A stretch of DNA of 64,000 nt from Xiphias gladius. Taxonomy: Eukaryota > Chordata > Actinopteri > Istiophoriformes > Xiphiidae. Positions 1 through 27,700 of the stretch are shown here, piece after piece. The stretch covers positions 16,723,001 through 16,787,000 of the forward strand of contig NC_053422.1 of the NCBI RefSeq assembly GCF_016859285.1, in the 5' to 3' direction. Position 1 is the stretch's first letter. The number at the start of each line of letters is the position of its first letter. The notes under the pieces are model-generated. The model made no database searches. It had not been told where the DNA came from and saw only the letters and a list, made by a program, of their open reading frames with translations. The translations under genes were made by a program, and so were the position numbers.

Positions 1-34
1 ATAACATGTAGCCGGTGACCTCTGATAGTTAGAC

Positions 35-605
35 AGTTTGAGAAATACCCTTATTCAGTTTTGAGCAGAGATTTGGAGGAGAAGATTGATACCACTCTCA
101 TGTGTACGCTAAATATGAAGCTAAAAACGAGCAGCCAGTTACCTTAGCTTAGCATAAAGACTGGAAGCCAGACAGAGACAGGTTACCTGGGGGTAACAGC
201 TAGCCCTGCTCTGTGCAAAAGGCAAGAAAATTTGCCTACCAGCACCTCTAATGCTCACTATTTGACACATTATATCTTGTTTGTTTTTGTCTGTACAATA
301 ACCACAGTGTAAAAATGACAATTTGTGGGGTTGCGTGTGTTATTTGGATTCTCTGCTGGTTGCCTGGCAACCTCAGGAATAGTTTGCCATTTCAGGAAAT
401 ATGCGTATTCGCATTCTGGCAGTGAGTTCCATGAAAAGATTGGTACCACTGTCTATTGAAATATAAAGCTACAGGTAGCAGCCTGCAAGCTTAGAAATAG
501 CTAGCCTGGCTTTGCCAGTAGATAACAATTTCTACCCACCAACACCCCAAAAGCTCACTCATTTACATGTATAGCGTGTGTAAAAACAAGTGTAAAAACA
601 ACAAT
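35..605 (+). repeat. two adjacent copies of a dispersed teleost repeat in a pdgfrb intron
   Basis: Bases about 35-350 and 390-605 are diverged copies of one unit. Both contain 'ATGAAGCTA'-type, 'AGCAGCC', 'AGCTAGCC' and 'AAGCTCAC'-type blocks in the same order. The first also has CTTAGCTTAGCATAAAGACTGG. A third copy lies in reverse orientation near 48,715-48,905. I recognise this as a high-copy short non-coding fish repeat but cannot name the family. No coding sequence is seen in 1-635 other than the exon start at 636. Confidence 0.7.
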
Positions 606-635
606 GTCATTTTATTGTATTCTAATCCACCATAG

Positions 636-5651
<5,016 letters not shown>

Positions 5652-7215
5652 CAACATGTATAAAACCCTGAAAAAACAGAGCCCTTTTCGGGGGATTTTT
5701 ACATTTTTAAAATTGTTTTCTTTCTTTTAACAAGCCTGAAAAAGGGAATGTGACTAAACTAGAATGTAGCAAAATGGAGACCGAGAAGGCAACCTTTGTA
5801 TTTCCACTAAGCACTCTAAAAGTTTTGCCCTTCTTTGAGTTTTTGTTTCACACTTAGTACCTCTGGGAACTACAAAATGGTTACCAATAATGAGCATGAT
5901 GTTATCAAGCAGTCATTCATTGGAACCTTGCCACAATATAAATACGGTACTCGCCTCACACTCCTATAGAATCAATTTACAGTAGGTACAGATGAGTTTA
6001 CTCTATTCTCTATTTTAGCCAGATACTTATGAGGCCTTATGAAATGTGTCCTATATTATTTAGACACATTTAGCCATCTGTCCCCTTTTTGGCTCTTATT
6101 ATTATATGCCTCCCCCTTCCACAACCAGTGTAGATTTTTGAAAAGCAGATTATTTTTTTGTTTTACCAGTTGTAATAATAGTAATAATAAATGTACACAC
6201 ATAAAAACAAAATACTCCAGACAAGAACAGTTCCAATATTAATGGAAATCATTAACATTACTTTAGGTCCTCAGCCACCATCAGACATTGAATGTGGGTA
6301 ACTGAATTAAACTGTACGTTGTATTTTTTCCTTAGTACGGCCAACGGCTGCATTCACTGTAGTATAATATTTTTGTAAAATGTTATTCCCTCACCATGAA
6401 TGCAGACAGAATCTACATGCACTGTTTTATTATGAAATTTGCTTCTTTTTTTTTAAGTTTTACATGCCATAGAGTCAGCATTTTCCAGTTCTCTCTCTTT
6501 TTTGGGAGGGGGGAGCTACATGAGATTTTCAGGATTATATGAAATGTACATGTCATTTGTGAATTTTGAATAAGGTCTTGAATTTTGATTATTTGTTTTG
6601 TGTAGGCTTTACTCATAGTTCTGTGCCAGATTTGCACTTTACTTAGGAAAATGTGGATATTCATTGTAAAGAAAGGTAAATTTACACTATGTTAAAGATA
6701 GAAAGATACAACTTAGAATCAGTAAGAACTTTGATTTTTGACTTAAATATTTTTGACTTAAATATTTTTGACTTAAATATGTGGTTTCTGTGATGACAGG
6801 TGACTCTCTCAAGTGAAAATAACAAATACAGCGAATCACTGCCTTAATACAAGATGGCACACATGAATGCCTTTGCATTGTCTGTCTGAGAGATTTGTGT
6901 CCTGCAGCTATTTTTGCTTCTGTACTCAAGGAACCTAGATAACCCTATGTGTACACATAGAAATTATACTTTTAGTCCTCTGTTGCATTGTTTAACATTC
7001 ACTTACACAATGTCTACTTTCATTACATAATCCACAATTTAAAACAACACTCTATTATTTCCTTTAGAACTTGTTACACAGTTTAAAATGCACAAAATCA
7101 CTGTATCACAAGCTATGGTACCAAAGCTCTTCTTAACGTTTACAAATGTATTTTTATATGTGTCATTTTATATGTTGTAAATGTGACAATAAATGTGTAT
7201 TATCATTGTATAATT
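5652..7215 (+). other. pdgfrb: pdgfrb 3' UTR, about 1.5 kb
   Basis: AT-rich non-coding sequence follows the stop codon. The likely polyadenylation signal AATAAA is at 7188-7193. Inside, 6734-6780 holds three tandem copies of a 16-bp unit (TTTTTGACTTAAATAT). No ORF here resembles a protein. Confidence 0.65.
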
Positions 7216-7805
7216 GGAAGTGTGAATCTTTTATGAATCAGTGGCTCTCATCTGGCTTCCCTGCTCTGTCTACAGCATTTCTTTCCCCCACTGTTTAAAC
7301 TGTTCAAAAATAATAAAACTAAACGACTAAAATTACTAATACTGGTAGAAAATCGTTCTTGTTGGTCTTAAAAATATAAAGCCAGATTACTGTCCTACAC
7401 ATTCACAGATTTGTAGCTGAATCTTTTTAATTTTTATTTATTTTTTTAAATCTTCCTACAACTTACTTAGAAGACGTTTCTTTCATGATGTGAAGTTTTA
7501 CTCAGAGCAGATTCTATCTACCATACGTCCATCAGGACTTTTCTCATTCTACCACAATTCTACACTCTCATATCTCTCAGTGCCTTTCCCTGGGTCAGGT
7601 TTCTAAGAGCCCTCTGACTGTCCTTCCCTCTCCCACGAGTCCATGCTTCCCTGTCTAGAAAAGCCATGGTTCAGCAGTGATGGAAGCAATTGGTTTCACC
7701 TCCACAACTGTCTCGGGAGAATTGTGCCCCTCTGTGGCAAATTGGCACAAGCTCATTAATTAGTTGACCGTGATATGCTGATCCCACCCACCCCCGCCCC
7801 CCACC

Positions 7806-7898
<93 letters not shown>

Positions 7899-8100
7899 GC
7901 ACGCACACACAGAGTTCCCTCCACCCTCCACCACTTGCTGTGTGAAAGAAGATTTCTTGTTTGCTGTGTGACTTCTGTGGTGAAGAGAGTGTAAACAAGC
8001 AGAAGGGAGAAGAAGGCAGAGACAAACAGACAGGGGAAGAAGGCACTCTTGTGTCAGCTCTGGATGCTGGAAACATCAAACCCAGGGAAGTTATTATACC
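7216..8100. other. pdgfrb-csf1r intergenic spacer with long (CA)n tract
   Basis: Only about 1.3 kb separates the pdgfrb poly(A) signal from the csf1r start codon. Bases 7816-7908 are an almost pure (CA)n tract of about 90 bp, preceded by a CCCACC-rich run. ORFs with runs of Cys-Val here are only this repeat translated. Confidence 0.7.
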
Positions 8101-8127
8101 TGTCTGTTAAGCTGAAGACATCTGCAG
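7960..8127 (+). other. csf1ra: possible non-coding first exon of csf1r
   Basis: A purine-rich stretch ends at ATCTGCAG followed by GTTAGT at 8128, a good splice donor. The likely acceptor is CCAACACCACAG at 8431, after a pyrimidine-rich run, giving a leader exon joined to the exon carrying the start codon. This rests on splice-signal inspection only; the 5' limit is not determined. Confidence 0.35.
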
Positions 8128-8410
8128 GTTAGTACATTTGGAATAAATAAGTGATGTTTCAATAATGCATGACAATTCAGCTGCGTTTTGAGATGCAGAG
8201 ACGCTTTAATTCCCTAATTGTAACCATGAGATGCATTCTCAAAGTATTTCAGACATTAGTCTGTTTCCTTATTTTAATGTACACAAAAAGAATAAACATT
8301 GCAGTAGACTGTGGTTCAACATAGGTTCACCTTTATGGGCAATGCTGCTCTGCCCAGTCAGAAAAGAGTAAATTAGGGGGATGAGTGATAGCACAACTTC
8401 TGAGGTGGTG

Positions 8411-8431
8411 TTCTCACTTCCCAACACCACA
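8411..8431 (+). promoter_or_regulatory. csf1ra: ETS (PU.1-like) and RUNX-like motifs just upstream of the csf1r start
   Basis: CACTTCC (8415-8421, GGAAGTG on the other strand) lies 4 bp from ACCACA (8426-8431, TGTGGT on the other strand), about 75-90 bp before the ATG. In mammals CSF1R is driven by PU.1 and RUNX1, so the pair is suggestive. The same bases could simply be a splice acceptor tract. Confidence 0.3.
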
Positions 8432-8503
8432 GATCAAAAGAAGAGCGTTTTACAGCTCACATAAATATCAACCTTCAACCTGCAAGTTTGGAGTTGATCC
8501 AGG

Positions 8504-17874
<9,371 letters not shown>

Positions 17875-19240
17875 AAGCTTTAACCATCGATCAATCATTA
17901 AACCTACCGGCAAGCATCAGGAAAGTGGGATAAGCTTTAGCATGTGGCCAGTGGACCACAGCTTGTTCCAGCCGCTGGACAATTGCAGAGAGTCGCCTTT
18001 ACAGCTATTTTTTGCTGTTTTTATGACTGCTTGCCAGACAGACAAGCAGCAGACATGTGACTTGCTTCTTAGCAGACCATGACTAGAAATTGCCACGTCT
18101 CACACCGACTGCAGACATGGAAGGAGGAAACATGTCGACAAACCACACAAACATCCAAAGCTGTACCTTATGCTAAACTGACTGTTTATCACTCCTTCTG
18201 TTATGTATTTGAGGTATAATCTGTTACAGTTTATCCAAAGGAGACAAAACCTGTTTGTCCCTTCTTCTGAGTGATCTTAATTATATCTTGTACACTGTTT
18301 GTTACTATTTTTTTATTACTGCCCCTTGAGAGTGAATATGTTGTTTTTGTGGAGATTTCAGTCACTTTTGTCAGCAAGTTCACTTCCTTTTCATCATTTT
18401 ATTGCATGTATGGTTTCTCAGAGGAAGCAACCCCAAAAGTCACAAACACTGGATCCTAAACTGTGAGAGCTGAGCTACCCATCTTTATGTGGTGCAGACA
18501 AGCTAGGTTTTATTCTTTGATCACTTTAACTGCACATATAAACAGTGTAAGTGTTTTTCCCTAGTTTAAACATGCTAAATCGACCATGCAGAAGGCAAAG
18601 AATGACCATGTTGTTTTCTTCTCTGTGCTTTGGTCATAGCTTTATTTCTTGTGACTCACTTACAGTAGCTGTCAGTTGTGGGCAACATGTGATTGTTCCA
18701 CTTCAATCTAATAAATTAACCAGTGTTCAGTGAGATTTAGTAGCAGGGAATACAACTGCACTGAGCAGGGAAATGTGTGGATCCGTGATGGATCAGATGA
18801 ACAACGTTTCATGTCTGACAATGTGAAAGTTTTTTTTTGTTTGTTTTTGCGTGGCACAACTTAATCTTCTCATTTCCTGTAAAGAGGAAGGATAGCTTCG
18901 CCAATATCTATATGTAGCAGTCAGCATACACTGCCAACTGTATGAAGATTTTAGAATAACATATAAGCTATGAGAGAGAAACAGACTGCAAATTTGTATA
19001 ACTTTAGGCATTTCAAATGTGCTTGCATCTGAATGGAACACGCGAGATTTCTAGTAATGTATATATCTTATGATGTAAGAATTATCTTTATTTTCGCTGA
19101 GGTGTGGTAGAGTAGATAGTGGTACATTAGCGTTTCATATAGGTGTGTTTTTTTGTGCAAATAAGTAAATCAATGCAAAAGCTGCAAATTAAATCACTGA
19201 AAAACTGCAGAGATGTTGAATAAAGCTTTACCGTTAAAAC
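17875..19240 (+). other. csf1ra: csf1r 3' UTR
   Basis: AT-rich non-coding sequence follows the stop codon. Candidate poly(A) signals AATAAA lie at 18,710-18,715 and 19,219-19,224. The second gives a UTR of about 1.35 kb. Confidence 0.6.
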
Positions 19241-20810
19241 TCCAGACTCCAGTGTAAAGTTTATATTCTACTGGAACATTATGTACTGTATATGTCAGAC
19301 ATTTATAACATAAATTTTTCTGTTTCTTACACAAATTTGCTGATAGAAACTGTGTGGCCTCGATTTTCTTCTCTCCTCACTTCCTATTTTTAATTGGATA
19401 ATGTCCAATGTGCATTTTTTCTGGAACATTTCCTACAGTATCTGTCAACATTGCACAATTCTGAAATCTTTGTAGGGAAGTATTCAACCCATCGCTTAGG
19501 CTACAGAAAGTCTAAGTGCTTCTCCTCCTTTGTCTGGTTTAGCTCACCACTCATAGACCCTTGTTTTGACTTTATGAGGTGCCAGACTTTCTGAAGTACT
19601 TTCTGAAGTCTTTAATAATCTCTTTTCAGCAATATTACTGAGTTTGACTGAAGCATAATTATCTCCAAAGCGCCTTTGTTCCACTATTCTCTTTCCCATA
19701 GATCCTCTGTCTAAAACTTCTGTTACACTGAATTTCTTCCCATAACTGGGGTGTTTGTCCAAAAAAGACCACTTATCATTTTAAAGACACAAACAAACAT
19801 TCCTGGGATCTGTCCTGATATTTCTCCTTAATAATATTGTTAAAAACATTGGTTTAAAATATGGTTTAAAACACTTTGTTTTTTTTCCAGGTATGTTAAA
19901 AATATATCATAAACTTAATTGCAATGCTTTACACTAAGTGAAAAGTTTAAATGTAAATGTGTGTGTTCTATAGTTGTGTTCGCCGTTAATCTTTATTAGA
20001 CTGATACAGTCAATTCAAATCTTCCTTACTCTGAGTAAAAACAAAAAACAAACCAGAATACTCATTATGATGATGGGCACCTTTGTAATGTTGTAGCTGC
20101 TGTAGGTGGTGGTATAGTCATGCATCATATTGTATGCAAAACGTTCTACAAAAAAAAAAAAAAAAAAATTCTCTTTGGAACTTAGCGGAGTCAAAGTCCT
20201 CATTTAAACACAGTTCCCGTAAATCTACAATCCCGATGACTTTTCTTGAGGTAAAAAAAACGTGAGTTTACTGTGTCAGAGGTTTCTCTGCCTCAAGTCA
20301 CATTTTATGTAACATTTGACCTGCCTATGCAGCTCTGCACACAATGTGGAGCTTTTTCGCTCTGTGGTGTTCAAGATAACCAGGACATCAGTGACGTTAG
20401 AAGCTCTTTTACAATTCACATGACTGTTACGGGAATGATAGGTATTCTGGTGGGTTGTTCTGATGAAGAGATGAGTAATAAACCCCCTCACACTTGTTGG
20501 GTTTTGTAGCCAACATTAGTCCGTGTGTCCCTCAACTACCTACCACCATTTCTAATTAGTTATAAAAGTGTATTTGTAGTCAAAGTTCAGTTTAAAGAAG
20601 CTTCATCACTGTTTAGTTAATCACAAAATATGTTGCTCCTCCATATATTTTTAAAGGTTACTAATAGCCAAATGTGATGGTGCAAGTGCATTAGTAGGCA
20701 GTAGTAATACTATAATCACACGATGATTTGTATTATCTATTAACTTAATGAATTGGATTTTGTTTGACCATTTTTACCACAGCGAATCTCCGAAGGTATT
20801 CATTTCCTCA
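19241..20810. other. intergenic DNA between convergent csf1r and hmgxb3
   Basis: AT-rich sequence with a poly(A) run at 20,151-20,168. I see no coding, RNA or recognisable repeat feature. The short ORFs here lack family features. Confidence 0.5.
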
Positions 20811-22159
20811 TATTTATTTATTGCATCAGCAGTTTATTTTACAAGACTTCACTGGTCCAGCTATTTCGATATTTTCTTTATCTACACAAAGCTTGGCTGC
20901 TGTAACTTCTTTTGATCCACAGGTGTCCCTATTGAACACTTGAAGCTTCAGTAATTTAAACAAATTTTCAATACAACTGCCTACTCAGCCTCATTGCTCA
21001 AAGAAAGCCTTGTTAGTGCATTGCAAACCATTAGTGACAAATCCCAACAAAAAACAGTAATCAGATTAATACTAATACTAACCTGGAGATACTACATATC
21101 TCCAGTTTATTCTAAATGGCTGACTGCTGATTGGTTGACATGAGTCAAGACAGCTGACTGAACGCGTCCTTGAATGGATCTACACTTAGATGATAGAATG
21201 ATCCAAAATAAAGCAAAAGGCCACAAGGTCCATTGTCACATTTTGATACAGGACAATGGACAGACACATATTTGATCATCACTTTTCAAAAGCAAACATC
21301 GGTCCAAAGGCAACACGTGGCAGGTGAGAGGTAAGAGTGTAAAACACAAAGCAGAAATGTCTCTGGACATAAAAGGGCAATAAATACACCATACTATTTA
21401 TGGTTAAATATTTACACTTAGGCTTGAAGTAGCTGAGTTATTAACATCCTGTTTACATTCTTTCAGTCATCAGAAAGCATTGATGTAGATTTAGGACTCA
21501 AGTTTATGTCACCTTCATATACAGTTTCACTTCTTTCAACTCTTGGCACCATATTGGTTAAAAAACAAAAAACAAACAAAAAAAAAAAAAAAAACACACG
21601 ACTGTTCTTTTAGTTATCTGAAATGATCATTTTTTACATTCAGCCTCCACCACATTGACTTATACTTATTCTCACATCTCGTTAAAGATGGTTGTAAAAT
21701 ATCTTTGTAACCTGTAATCTGAAATTGTATGTCTTCGTTAGTATCTTCCCAGTAAACACCGCTGAACACTCTGCAGTCATCTCAACATCAAAAATAAGGT
21801 CCGCTTCTGAAAGATTCAACCCACTTTATCCATATTCAGCCTATTTCCTCACATGGGTGAAACTAGTCAGCAGTGTATAACTTTTTCTAAAGTGTGCTGT
21901 TGCACAGGTTATTCCTTTGCTGACAGTAAATTACTCTCTGGTACTCTCTGCTCTCTCAGACGTTTTTGGGGTTAGCACTGTATCGCTTTTCAAACTCTTG
22001 GACCCTTCTGGTAGCACTTGTCTCCTTATGGTACCTCCTTTTCCCTCATGGCTGTCTCTCTAATTTTATGCACTCATCTCTTTGCATGCTGCCATCTATA
22101 CATTCAGTCAATCCCTCTGGCTGCCTGTTGATTCCTCCAGCTGTCCATCCTCAACATTT
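20811..22159 (-). other. hmgxb3: hmgxb3 3' UTR (limit uncertain)
   Basis: Minus-strand AATAAA signals lie at 20,813-20,818 and about 20,833. Poly(A) run on the plus strand at 21,578-21,594. Non-coding. Confidence 0.4.
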
Positions 22160-24682
22160 TTATTCAGCCAGGACAACCTCATATGTCTCTGTCCCTCCCT
22201 CTTGTGTCTGTACCTCAATTCCACTTCCTTCTTCCTCCTCTTTCTCCGTGTTGATCTGAGCAACTCCCAAACGGTACAGAGCATCCCTGATCACCACCTC
22301 ACCAGGCTGGCAGGCTTTCACCACTTGGTTGATCTGCTGGCTCACGATGTCCCTGCTGGTGAGGAAATCTACCAGACGGTTGTACAAATAGTAATAAGCT
22401 GTGTTGCTGAAAACAGCAGGTTGCAACCGTGCACGTCTCACAGAGGAACAGTCTTCTGATTTCTCTGTGGAGTCTTTCTCAGCTCCATCTGTTTCTTCTT
22501 TCTGTTCTGCCCTCTTGTCATCCTCCTCTTCCTTCTCTTTCTCCAGCTCAGCCACCAGGCTGACATAGGGCTCCAGGTCTCTGCAGAGGGACATTGAGTG
22601 GTGCTCTGGAGCAGGAAGCTCCGGGGGCTGCTCCGCTCCAGGGGGGTGAACCAGCCAGCAGGAAGAAGATTTGGTGATGGGGTGGACCTGCTGGTTCTCT
22701 GCTACCGAGGAAAGGTCAGCGCTGTACGCCTGGTCTTGTAGCTCAGCACATGACACAAACTGAAAAAGAAAAAGGAGAGCGACACTGAGCCTTTACCACA
22801 GAAAAAGAAAATACACAGTCCCTCAATTTTCAACATAGACGGATGTATTAAAAGCTTAATCTTTGATCCAAATATAACACAAAGGTAAGACAAACTAAAA
22901 TAAAAAAACAATGTTTTTCCTCAAATTCAATCTTGTGTAATATTAACATGCTGGTTGAGACTGTCCGACTGTTTGTCAGCCCGTTCTGTTTGCAGCAGCA
23001 GAGCATTTTCCTGTAATTTTTATGTTGTGGCTGGGCGCACGGCCACTGCTGCTGCTAATGCCACGGCTCATCATCATAATGATAATCATCATAATGAGTA
23101 TGATCATAAACATATTTTAGTGATAAGGCTGAACAACCGTTCTGGGTGTTTCTGGGTATAAACATTTTGACCTCTTTAAAAACAAAAAGTTTATTTTCTA
23201 GGCTTTATCTCCTTATCTACTATGAAATGAGACATTTTAAAAAGACTTTTAAAGGAGGGGTTGCCAAAGGGATCAACATAGATTTTGAACACAGCCTCTT
23301 AAGAGGATCATTTTCAGTTTCTCTTTTGCATTATCAAATATTCAGATTATGCTGTGGAGAGTTTCAAATTTATTCTATAAATTTTTCACTGCTTTTCGCA
23401 ACAGACAGTTTTTTTTCATACATGGATTAAATTTAGATGAAAACTTAAGAGTTTTACCACGTTATATTTTACATTAATAGTTTTGGAAACACAAAATGAA
23501 AACAAGCCTATATTTTTCAGTTCGGTTATAATCTGTGGACAGACATAAAAATCCACATCTTTCCAAATCACTTATAATCATATTTATGATTTATGTGAAT
23601 ATACCTATGTATTATCATAAAATTGCAGATTTAGCCTTCAACTCATTTTGTTTTCCATTTTAACCATCAGAAGCTTGAGGTCCTTAACAGCTAACTGGAT
23701 TACACTGAAATCACCCACCTCTGGCTTTTCAAAGGGGTCACAGAAGCAACCTTGGTTCCTGCCCCACATCTGGGTTGCCAGCTCTGGGTACTGCATGTCT
23801 GCACAGAGCGCCACCTGACGGGCACAGTCACTAACATAAACTGGGGGCCAGTAGCGAGAGGACAGCAGCAGGTCAACGTGATCTCGAGCCGTCTCTCCTC
23901 TCACCAAGTACTTAGAGCCGCACACCACCTGGACACAAGATTGGGACAGAAGTGGACAATTAAGTGGACATGAGGCATATTTGAATTTTTTATTATAACC
24001 AAGACATTTTTTGTTTTGTACAGTACATGAATGCTTTTTGCATTTGGAGTTTTAAAATGCCACATTATGTATCAGAGCTTTGACCCACAGAGATTGTCGG
24101 TTGGGACGTTTGAATGGACAGGGGAACTGATTTGGGCGACTGGTCAAAAAAAAAAAAAAAATGACATGGCTACTGTTTTTACCTTGTGGGGGCAGACCTT
24201 GGACAGCTTGCCAGCCGTGAGGTGTGGAGGGGGCTGTGGGGCGGTGGAGAGGCCGCTTTGAACAAGTGTGTACAAGGAGATCAGAGAAGCCAGAAGCTCA
24301 TTCTAACACAGAGGGAGACAGAAAAGAGGCTTTTATTTAAACAAACACACACAAATATATGAGTATGTCAAAGATAAGATTAACATAAACTCAGAGAAAC
24401 AGATAAGGAAAATCATCTTTCAGCCAGACTCAAGCTCCCATCAGAGCAACCAAACCTACTTGCGGTAATACCCTTGAGCAAGACTCAAAGTTTTTTCAGC
24501 TCTGGGGTGCGGGGGAGGGGAGGGGGATTTCCTGTTCTTTAAACCAAGAACATATTACATGCTCAGTGTTTTTCCGAGTAACACTCGTATTCTAACATGT
24601 TTACTTTAAATTATTAACATACAACAAAACCGTGCATGCGTAGAGAGCACATAGGCACATGCTTGTCTCTCCCTCACACACA

Positions 24683-24737
<55 letters not shown>

Positions 24738-27700
24738 ACACACACACCTTAGTGGAGCCTGGGGTGATGCTCGCCCCGCAGCCGTCCAGTATCGTTCTCA
24801 GCTCGTCCTCAGTGTGATCCTCAATCTTGTCGAGTCTCAGCTGACCATCATGAATGAGACGCACCAAAACTGATGGATCTCCTTAAAATGATGAGGGAAA
24901 CCATTCTCATAAAAATACACGGTCAACATAATCTACAGCAACCACAACAAAGCTAATAATAGTGATGCATAAAAAATATGAAGACAGCTGCTTATAGAAA
25001 TCAATAAATAATGTGAATCAGTACTGCATGTGATAATAACTCAATGTAATGTTAACATAGAATTAGTTTAAAGTGGAAGCCTTGAATGACATTTGTTTAT
25101 ATTTTACTATGACTATTATATATTATACTACAACTAGCCATAATAAATAATGCCTATGATTGTACTGAAATTAAACATCTCTTTCCATCTATTTCTACTT
25201 GTTTCTCTATGAATCTATGAATGTGTGATAGGCAACATGTCAGGGGATAGAAGCGCTTTTCCCTCTTATTTCTCACTTTCAGAAAAAATGTTCACGTTCA
25301 TAATTGAAAACTCAACAGTCACTGGACAAGTGCAAGTAATAGCTGAGATTCAGCAGTATCTTCAAAGACCCAGTACCTGAGGGCTGCTGTTTGTGAGACA
25401 AGGCCTTGTCCTTCTCTGTGTTGATAACAGTGGGACTCCTCATCAGAGGGGGGATGAAGGGAGCGATGATGGAAGCATCCACGCGTGTGATAGGGATGTC
25501 GGCGGGGAAAGCTGCCTGCTCGATAGCCTCACTCTCCATGGTCAACCAGAAGTCATCCACGTGTACCTCATCTGAGACCGAAAACTCAGGCCAGGTAAAC
25601 TATTGACACAGTATGGTTCGGGGAAGTGTAAAACGCTGACACTGCTAAATAGCTCTAAGAATTATATTAATGTTTCAATAATGATGCAATAAATCTGTCA
25701 CCTCTACATTCTTGAGCTCCAGCACGTTGTTTGTGTATCGTTGTGCAATCTCCATCTTGGGAGCAACACCACAAATGCCGCAGATCATATCGTTGTAATC
25801 TCGCACTGTCAGACACTCAAAGGCCCAGTAGCCACTCAGAAGAAGCTCTTGAATTTGAGATAACTCCTCTGGACTCAGTGCATGGACTAATGCAAAAGAA
25901 GAAGACACATTGAGATTCATAGTAAACATACTGTGAAATACAGAGGGAACGAAATTGCCAGTACAGAAAAATTAGAAGTGACTATCAAATTCCCATACAT
26001 AATGAAAGAAATTTGCAGACTTCATGGATGTAGAGTGTAATCCAGAATTTACCAGGGTGATTGGGGATGTGGTCCAGTATAGTCCTGTGTGCATGAGAGG
26101 GAGCCTGGCCCAGTTTGATGTTCGCCCTGATCTTCAGGAACAGGTCAATACTCACCAGCAGTCTGTTCCCAATGTTGAACAAACCTGTCAAGAAAAAAAA
26201 AAAAAAAAAATCAACATTTTAATTGTCAGAGAAAGCTAGCTACAGACCATACCAAATAAAAAGATCCACTGGAGAAGCTATAGCGGTTTATGCTCACTTG
26301 ATATACTGTGACAGAGCATTACCATGAATACACAAGCAAAATATTGTTGTCTCACTCTGGACTTCTGCTATGGTGGCCCTAAGGACAAAGCACATACAAG
26401 AGTGAAAGCATAAACATTAAGGGAGACAGGCTCCAAATATAAACAGCTAAAATTACCAATAATACACATATAAATAGGGAAAACACATGTGACAAGAATT
26501 GCTACACTGGAAGTGCTCCGGGACGCTAAGGGGAGTGATAGGCTCGATTTGGATAAGCAGCAGCATTACAAATACTTTTAGGCTTTATATACCTAACCTA
26601 GCCTAAACTAATATTTTGCTATATTTTGATATTTTTTCAGACAAGAAAGTAACCATTTAGAATTTGAATATGTGCTCAGTTTATCCAAAATTTGATGTTT
26701 TTGGATATGTGAGGACCCATCTGCCGGTTGAGACTGGTGGTCATCTCAGCAGCTCGCACTCCGGCTCCAGAGATTGCAATACCATACATAATAAATACAT
26801 GTTTTATTGAACAGTTTAACAATGTCACCTCTTTGCACTTTGATGTTCTCATATGTGCATATACATCACCACATTTCAATGAAAGTGAACAGAGGCAGTT
26901 CAATTTTGTTTTATTTTTTTAAAGGGTATGCATTATAGATTGGATAACGGGAGTCTATGTTTTTACACTCACTGATAATTTGATTTTTTTTTTCCCTGAA
27001 AAGATCGGTTTATGGACCTTTGAGGCAAAGTGTAAGGCAGAGCATTGAATAGCAATTACCAGAGCCCATCTGAGCTGTTAAGTCCAAACAGCTCAGCCGG
27101 GCTCTGGTAAACATACTTTTTCAAGGGAGAGAAATAAGAATTGATAGGAAATGTGAAAGATACACCTGTTATCCAATCTGTAGCCTAATGTACATTAGAA
27201 AATAAGGCAAGATTTAATATAGACCACAACGCCTCTATTCACTTTTGTTTATACAGCCTATATTTACTTTTATTGAAAAGTGGTGATATATCTATACATA
27301 TAAGAACCCTAAAGTCCACAGAGGCGGTGCTGTTGTTCAACCAGGGTTGCCAACTCTAGCTTTAGGCGGAAACACCCACTCTGAGGCCTGTCTCATGCTC
27401 TCATGCTGCCTGAATAAATATCACGCCAAATAAGAAAAAGCCTCAAAGCCACTCCTTCGTGACAAAATATAGCCTAGTTATAAAGTCTATTTATAATTAG
27501 GCTGTATTTTGTCTATTTATAATTAGGCTATAAAGCCTGTACATCAGGCTTTTTTCAAATTTCAGCACCAATATTGGTTCTTAAACATTACACAGAGTGA
27601 AAAACACACAGACTTATGGGATGTCAGGGTATTGAGTGAAGATGCACGTGTTGGGTTTGCCTCACTGACCTTGCCCTGCAATTTCATATATACCTATAAC

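Noticed and set aside
7671-8079. Minus-strand ORFs of 87 and 107 codons with long Cys-Val runs
   Set aside because: They are translations of the (CA)n microsatellite. The same applies to Cys/Val- or His/Thr-rich ORFs near 24,601-24,867 and 28,693-29,054.
20273-20509. Overlapping ORFs of 78 and 71 codons between csf1r and hmgxb3
   Set aside because: Opposite-strand overlap with no motif; likely chance ORFs in intergenic DNA.
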